Below, piece after piece: positions 59,688 through 64,000 of a stretch of 64,000 bases of DNA. This DNA is from CAVQBP01 sp963848195. Lineage in GTDB: Bacteria > Bacteroidota > Ignavibacteria > Ignavibacteriales > Ignavibacteriaceae. The stretch spans positions 538,014-602,013 of the forward strand of contig CAWKCY010000005.1 in NCBI GenBank assembly GCA_963848195.1, in the 5' to 3' direction. Below the pieces are notes generated by a model that did no database searches, was not told the DNA's origin, and saw only the letters and a list, made by a program, of their open reading frames with translations. The first letter of the stretch is position 1, and every line of letters starts with the position of its first letter. The translations under genes were made by a program, and so were the position numbers.

Positions 59688-59701
59688 AATGAACGTTCAT
59701 T
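59688..59701. promoter_or_regulatory. Palindromic operator-like site AATGAACGTTCATT
   Basis: A perfect 14-bp palindrome 43 bases before the DUF6266-like start. TGAACGTTCA-type dyads are typical targets of TetR-family repressors, but no such regulator lies nearby. It sits where a promoter would be expected. Confidence 0.4.
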
Positions 59702-59744
59702 TGTTAATAAATAAATCATTCACAATATATAAGGAGTAATAATC

Positions 59745-60428
59745 ATGGCACGTCTTAAAGGTTCAGTGTTAGGTAATCTCAGCGGCAGACTGGGGAACCT
59801 CACTGCAAGAACAGTAAACGGAGAAACTATTCTGGGAGCCCGTCCTTCTAGTTTCAATGTTTCTAATGAACCCAATGTTGTTGAGATTAGAAAAAAATTC
59901 CTGGTCTCTTCACAATTAGCAAAAGTCGTTGATAAAATCGATGACTTGAAGAAAATCTGGGATAAAGCAAAACAAGCAGGGATATCTGTATACAATGCTT
60001 TAATTCAGCAAAATTTCAAATATTCAGATGCACAAAGACCGACTGCTCAAAACGTAATCACCCCCGGTGGTTTCAATCTGGGCGTTACCTCTGCATTAAT
60101 TGGTGCCGATACCATCACTGTTGATTTACCTGCGCTCAATACTCAGGCTAACTTCACAGCGGCTGATAAGGACCTTTCAATTTCAATGGTTCTGGTAGGG
60201 TTTGATCCTGTTAATGAGGACGACGCATATTATAAAATAATGCCGTTCAATTATACAGAATCAGATTACGATCCTGCTCAAACATTGGAAGCAGTTGTAA
60301 ACCTTGATCAATTCTCAAAGAGCGAATTGGCAAGATACAACCAGAAAGTTCTTTTAGTTGGAGCAGTAACCAAAGATGCAGACGCAAATATAGTCAAATA
60401 CTCAGCTACCTATGGGAATGAATCTTAA
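59745..60428 (+). CDS. DUF6266-like protein
   Basis: A 227-residue protein. Its N-terminus, MARLKGSVLGNLSGRLGNLT, has the G-x-LG-x2-SG-x2-G pattern of the DUF6266 family known from Bacteroidota, and ARPSSFNV follows where the family has a short S/P motif. The remainder is strand-rich with Asp/Asn turns and no catalytic signature. AAGGAG lies 8 bases before the ATG. The family's role is unknown; phage-structural or surface functions have been suggested by context only. A 7-bp array begins 48 bases after the stop. Confidence 0.65.
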   Translation: MARLKGSVLGNLSGRLGNLTARTVNGETILGARPSSFNVSNEPNVVEIRKKFLVSSQLAKVVDKIDDLKKIWDKAKQAGISVYNALIQQNFKYSDAQRPTAQNVITPGGFNLGVTSALIGADTITVDLPALNTQANFTAADKDLSISMVLVGFDPVNEDDAYYKIMPFNYTESDYDPAQTLEAVVNLDQFSKSELARYNQKVLLVGAVTKDADANIVKYSATYGNES

Positions 60429-60476
60429 TTAGTGCAAGCTTCTCCGGGGACGGAAGTTTCCGGAGAGGCGGTATGA

Positions 60477-60577
60477 ATGGTCATTGGTCATTGGTCATTG
60501 GTCATTCGTCATTGGTCATTGGTCATTCGTCATTGGTCATTGGTCATTGGTCATTGGTCATTGGTCATTGGTCATTT
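60477..60577 (+). repeat. 7-bp array D (GGTCATT)
   Basis: About 14 almost perfect copies, with two GGTCATTC variants. Same orientation as the other arrays and again shortly after the 3' end of a plus-strand gene. Confidence 0.95.
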
Positions 60578-60635
60578 TAGACAAAGTAATAGTTATTCAA
60601 TAATATATCATGTTTAATGCAGAAGGTGATAAATT

Positions 60636-60878
60636 ATGAGTCAGGAAGAGAAAGTAAAATACTCAATCGATATAATAAAGTTTGTCATCTATCTGATAAC
60701 TTTAGTTATTGGTATACTTGCAGCCTACAATTCCCTCGATAAAAGATTATCAGTAATAGAAACTGAAATGCAGTATAAAGTAGATATAGGAAAACTCCTG
60801 GAAAAGCTGGATATGGTAAAAATAGAAATCAATAAAAAGATTGAAACCGAAATCCGAAAAATCTCTCCGCAGAAATAG
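60636..60878 (+). CDS. Small membrane protein with coiled-coil tail
   Basis: An 80-residue protein. One transmembrane helix (about residues 13-31, FVIYLITLVIGILAAY) is followed by a charged heptad-like helix (LDKRLSVIETEMQYKVDIGK, then LLEKLDMVKIEINKKIETEI). This layout resembles small phage holin- or hemolysin XhlA-like proteins. AGAAGGTG lies 10 bases before the ATG as a Shine-Dalgarno. Together with the DUF6266-like gene it suggests phage- or element-derived cargo. The structure is visible; the function is not. Confidence 0.6.
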   Translation: MSQEEKVKYSIDIIKFVIYLITLVIGILAAYNSLDKRLSVIETEMQYKVDIGKLLEKLDMVKIEINKKIETEIRKISPQK

Positions 60879-60937
60879 AATTAAAATTAGTGATTTTGAA
60901 ATGTTTTTAAATATTTTTGAACTTTTATTATAGAGTT

Positions 60938-61828
60938 ATGCCAAAAGAAAATATTAGAGCTTATTTAGCGTGGGTGGCGATTTGCCTGATCTGGGGAACA
61001 ACCTATCTTGCAATCAGGATAGGTGTACACGATTTTCCGCCTGTTTTGTTTGCAGGATTTCGCTGGTTAATTGCCGGACCTATTCTAATTATAATTCTAA
61101 AATTACGCGGATACAAACTTCCAGCCTTAAAAGATATAAAACATCTTGCAGTTGTCGGAATTTTATTACTTGGCTTCGGTAACGGTCTTGTTGTTTTTGC
61201 AGAACAGTGGGTGCCAAGCGGCTTAACTGCATTGCTGATATCAACGGATCCGTTATGGATTGTAGGGATTAAATCTTTATTACCGGGCGGACCAAGATTG
61301 AATTTAAAAATAGTAATCGGCGTGCTGCTCGGCCTGGCAGGTGTAATTTTAATTTTTGAAAGTAATCTTTCGGCTATTTTGAACACGCAGTACCTTATAG
61401 GAGTTATTGGGTTAATGTTTTGCGTACTTTGCTGGTCATCCGGAACACTTTATTCAAAGTATAAAAAAGTTTCAGTTCATCCGTTAATGGGAGCCGCTGT
61501 ACAAATGGCAATTGCCGGAATCTGTTTATCTCTGCTAGGGATAATTATCGGCGAATCTTCAAACCTGCATTTGACTCAAAACGGTGTATTTTCATTCTTG
61601 TACCTGCTGGTATTCGGTTCCTTTATTGCATACGGTTCATACATCTATGCGGTTGCAAATTTACCGGTTTCTTTCGTTTCCACTTATGCTTACATAAACC
61701 CTGTTATCGCATTATTCCTGGGGTGGCTGATACTGGATGAAAAACTTAATTATACTATAATGATTGGGGCAATTATAATTTTAATAGGCGTATATATTGT
61801 TAAGATAGGGAGTGACAGGGGGGAATAA
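60938..61828 (+). CDS. EamA/RhaT-family transporter (DMT superfamily)
   Basis: A 296-residue protein with ten hydrophobic segments in two EamA repeats. The first repeat has LAWVAICLIWGTTYLAIRIG and ALLISTDPLWIVGI; the second has LMFCVLCWSSGTLYSKYKK and VSTYAYINPVIALFLGWLIL with the family's NPV motif. Such DMT transporters export amino acids, sugars or other metabolites; the substrate here is unknown. I chose the ATG at 60938; an upstream in-frame TTG at 60917 would add seven residues. A 7-bp array starts at the base after the stop codon. Confidence 0.9.
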   Translation: MPKENIRAYLAWVAICLIWGTTYLAIRIGVHDFPPVLFAGFRWLIAGPILIIILKLRGYKLPALKDIKHLAVVGILLLGFGNGLVVFAEQWVPSGLTALLISTDPLWIVGIKSLLPGGPRLNLKIVIGVLLGLAGVILIFESNLSAILNTQYLIGVIGLMFCVLCWSSGTLYSKYKKVSVHPLMGAAVQMAIAGICLSLLGIIIGESSNLHLTQNGVFSFLYLLVFGSFIAYGSYIYAVANLPVSFVSTYAYINPVIALFLGWLILDEKLNYTIMIGAIIILIGVYIVKIGSDRGE

Positions 61829-61868
61829 GTCATTGGTCATTGGTCATTGGTCAATTGGTCATTGGTCT
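61829..61868 (+). repeat. 7-bp array E (short)
   Basis: About five copies of GGTCATT, one with an extra A, beginning immediately after the TAA of the EamA gene. This is the closest gene-end association of the six arrays that does not overlap the codons. Confidence 0.9.
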
Positions 61869-62484
61869 ATTAAGGAAAATGTCAAGAGGTAATAGTATTC
61901 CGTTAGTAAAAATTTAACCATTTTTACTTCTCTGCCTTTGGGCTCGCTTTCATCAATGGCTGTAAACATTTAAGTATTCATTCCGGAGAAATTCAGTTTT
62001 AGTAATTTTTACTTTAATCGATTTTTATTTGTTCTCTTTTTTCTATTCGTCTATATGAGCCTCTATGGGCTACGTTAAATTTAAAGAATAATGGGGAGAG
62101 TTAACCGTCATTCTGGCTTTCTGAGAAGCACCAATGGACTTGAACTTCATCCCCAGAGAATTAAAATTACTTTCAATAAATCCAGGTGATAAACAAATAC
62201 TCAAATGATATTTTGCTAAAGTTCTAAATATTTCGTATAGTTTTATCCCGGCTAAACGGAAGCAGGCTCTGCTGGCGAGCAACCTACCAGGGATAACTGG
62301 GTGAGAGTAATGGAGAAGAAGAACTTTAATGATTCTTCCAATTTTGGCGGGAAGCAATCCCGATTTTGTACTCCTCGGGACTTCCCGCTGTTTTATAACT
62401 ATTATTATTTCCATTATTCTCATATGCCTTAAAAAACGCTTTTAATATTTATCTATAGCTTTCAGTCATATTTACAATATGTAT
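61869..62484. other. Non-coding region downstream of the IS110 transposase
   Basis: About 615 bases without a supportable gene. The 117-codon open stretch on the minus strand (62070-62423) has no family signature and contains a strong hairpin, so it is probably not coding. Because IS110-type elements carry their guide RNA in a non-coding end, this side is a candidate for the element's non-coding end. Confidence 0.5.
62347..62388. repeat. Two-step hairpin GCGGGAAG/CTTCCCGC with inner TCCCGA/TCGGGA
   Basis: An outer 8-bp perfect stem, a 3-base bulge (CAA) on one side, an inner 6-bp perfect stem and an 11-base loop. It is the strongest structure in the transposase's downstream region, 97 bases from the transposase stop. 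Confidence 0.75.
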
Positions 62485-63539
62485 TTATGCAGCTTTATTT
62501 TCTAACCTCTTCCTCCAACAATAAGGTTCATACTTCTTTTTGTTTTTCATTACAGCATAGACAGATATAGCTATATACCGGGTAATTGTATTCCTGGCAT
62601 CTTTTTCGTGTATATTTTTTTGTTTGTAATAAATATTCATAATATTCACGGATATCATTCTTACCACCAAGCGCAGCTTGTGTTGCCATCTTGAATATGC
62701 ATTTTAATTTTCTCGAATATCTTATATCTTTTCTGCTATAGCTTATTTTACCACTTTCTCTTTTAGTCCTTACAAGGCCGCAATAACCCCATAACCGGTA
62801 TTTATTCTTAAATCTGTTTGCATCTATTATTATTCCATATGCTTTTACTGATAATATTATCTCCAAATCCTGATATCTGTTTTATATATCTTATGACCTT
62901 ATTTTTTTGTACAGTCTGCTTAAATAGGGTTTCAAATTTTTCTTGTTCTTCATCCAGTTTTTTCAGTACTTCTGTTTGATGATCTAATATAAAATTCATG
63001 GTCTTATCTTTTTTATCATACGATTGTCTCTTTTTCTTTTTTAACCCTATTGCTCTGTATACTGCTAAATTTTGATTCTTTAGTCTAACTCTGGCTATTG
63101 TTAGATCATCATATGCACTTACTAATTTTCTTATTCTGTAATTATTCTCATTGTCTGTATGGTATACTTCTTTTAATAATCCTGCTCTTAATAACTGGCA
63201 TAATTTACTGGCATCTATTTTATCTGTCTTCGCTCCTTCTTCTAATAACCGGTTTCTTAATGGATTACAGATTATTATTTTATCTACACTTTCCTTTAAT
63301 TCAACATATAGCCATTGGGCTCCTGTGGTTTCTTCGATTGTCAATATCTTGGTCCCTTTAAGAACTTTTAGATATTCTTTTATTGCCTTTATATTTGAAG
63401 CAATATCTTTTACAATCGGCTTGATACTGTTTGATTTCATCCTGGCTATTGTTGCACCTTCTATTGACCAGTCAATTGCTATATAATAATCATACAGCTT
63501 TATCGGCTGGAGAATGTCTTTTGTTTTAGTTATTTTCAT
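62485..63539 (-). pseudogene. IS110-family transposase, two frameshifts
   Basis: The N-terminal frame (243 residues) has the RuvC-like DEDD pattern: YIAIDWSIEG (Asp23), ILTIEETTGAQW (Glu69/70) and KTDKIDASKL (Asp106, Asp109), then a helical part. The second frame continues with the Tnp_20 domain (FGDNIIS joined to VKAYGIII, RLWGYCGLVRTKRESG, SRKLKCIFKMATQAALG), which carries the conserved Ser region. A third frame supplies the end (KDARNTITRYIAISVYAVMK). The breaks are single-base indels near 62,845 and 62,600. IS110 recombinases use a bridge RNA and leave no terminal inverted repeats, so element ends cannot be placed by inspection. Confidence 0.85.
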
Positions 63540-63638
63540 TTCGGTCTCCTTTCTAATTTGTTGTTTATTTTTCCTATCTAATTTAATAGATAGTTAAACT
63601 TTTGGAAAGCGAGACCTTTTCTTTTCCTTAATTTACCG

Positions 63639-63703
63639 TCATTAGTCATTAGTCATTGGTCATTGAAGGTCATTGGTCATTGGTCATTGGTCTATTGGTC
63701 ATT
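63639..63703 (+). repeat. 7-bp array F
   Basis: About nine degenerate copies (GGTCATT, AGTCATT) upstream of the transposase. Same orientation as the other arrays, but this one is not at the 3' end of a visible plus-strand gene. Confidence 0.88.
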
Positions 63704-63809
63704 CCAAGGAGTGGAGATTCTTCCCCGCAAGAGAATTTTGAGATAGAAGTAGTTAAACATGTCTCCTTTTGAATTAGTTTAGATTAAACAATTCCAGATA
63801 AATTCCAAG

Positions 63810-63924
63810 AACAAAAACCGGTTAGAATAGTCTCCTGCAACGATAAGACGTAGGCCGAATTAAAGTCCGTGAGGCAGCATCGGGAGGTGTGAATGGGCAC
63901 CGGTCTGGAAGGAGTGTGTGAAAA
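63810..63924. repeat. RNA-like dispersed repeat, copy 3
   Basis: A full copy of the element at 57371-57490 with scattered substitutions and two small deletions (GAGG for GAGGGG; GGAGTG for GGCTG). It ends in TGTGTGAAAA, again joined to the MITE-like hairpin. Confidence 0.8.
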
Positions 63925-63972
63925 CCGTCATCCGTTGGCTAAAAGCCAACGGCAATGGATATTTTTTCACAT
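63915..63972. repeat. Short MITE-like element, arms CCGTTGGCT / AGCCAACGG
   Basis: Left end TGTGTGAAAA, hairpin CCGTTGGCT-AAA-AGCCAACGG, CAATGGATATT and right end TTCACAT. The arms again keep pairing despite differing from the 25-kb array. Confidence 0.75.
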
Positions 63973-64000
63973 CCTTTTTCGCCGCAGAGAATTAAGCCGA

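Noticed and set aside
62070..62423. 117-residue minus-strand reading frame
   Set aside because: No family signature and it runs through a strong hairpin; more likely the non-coding end of the IS110 element.
1..64000. tRNA, rRNA or riboswitch genes
   Set aside because: None was recognised by eye; a covariance search would be needed to exclude them.

Overview
The window reads as a low-GC chromosome segment of a Bacteroidota/Chlorobiota-group bacterium, most likely an Ignavibacteria-type organism. This is inferred from gene content and style: the rimP-nusA-infB-rbfA-truB-ribF-rpsO-pnp cluster, an RNase E/G with an acidic insert, lolA, outer-membrane barrels and a DUF6266-like protein. No rRNA or tRNA was recognised to confirm it.

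Region 1 (1-19.4 kb, all minus strand) is a dense housekeeping block. In transcription order it holds rimP, nusA, infB, rbfA, truB, ribF, rpsO and pnp (translation and RNA metabolism), then an RNase E/G gene, gcvT, a comB-like phosphatase gene, ftsK, lolA, a flippase-like membrane protein, an outer-membrane barrel, uppP and a lipoprotein cyclophilin. The rimP leader carries a perfect palindrome followed by a T-run, and a tetranucleotide microsatellite lies just upstream of it.

Region 2 (19.5-26 kb) has a small membrane protein, a YceI protein and a mono-haem outer-membrane protein in one plus-strand operon. An SDR oxidoreductase and the radical-SAM enzyme AmrS follow on the minus strand. Long intergenic stretches are full of repeats, including mini-hairpins with covarying arms and a 17-copy, 52/53-bp hairpin array.

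Region 3 (26-36 kb) looks like accessory DNA: a DUF5996 protein, an S24-type repressor divergent from a small DNA-binding-like protein, a DUF4373 protein and a DnaC-like loader. Two AAA ATPases of the DUF3696/OLD-like class follow; the second is paired with a probable PLD-like protein. A fused MNT-HEPN protein also lies here. Arrays of a 7-bp unit sit at the 3' ends of several of these genes.

Region 4 (36-57 kb, minus strand) is a large defence island. In transcription order it holds a ~1,730-residue DEAD/DEAH helicase with DUF1998 and a Vsr-like nuclease end, a SNF2-type helicase, a DUF262/HNH protein, a large Eco57I-type adenine methyltransferase, a ~1,260-residue protein I cannot name, and a DUF488 protein with its partner. 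The set resembles DISARM (DrmD- and DrmMI-like proteins) but does not match a described architecture. Almost every gene here is broken by single-base indels.

Region 5 (57-64 kb) has a decayed antitoxin/PIN toxin pair, several small phage- or element-like genes, a DUF6266-like protein, an EamA transporter and an IS110-family transposase, surrounded by MITE-like and RNA-like repeats.

Caution: normally essential genes (uppP, ftsK) and other conserved genes are also split by single-base indels, so many frameshifts are probably consensus errors and not biology. Coordinates of broken genes are reconstructions.
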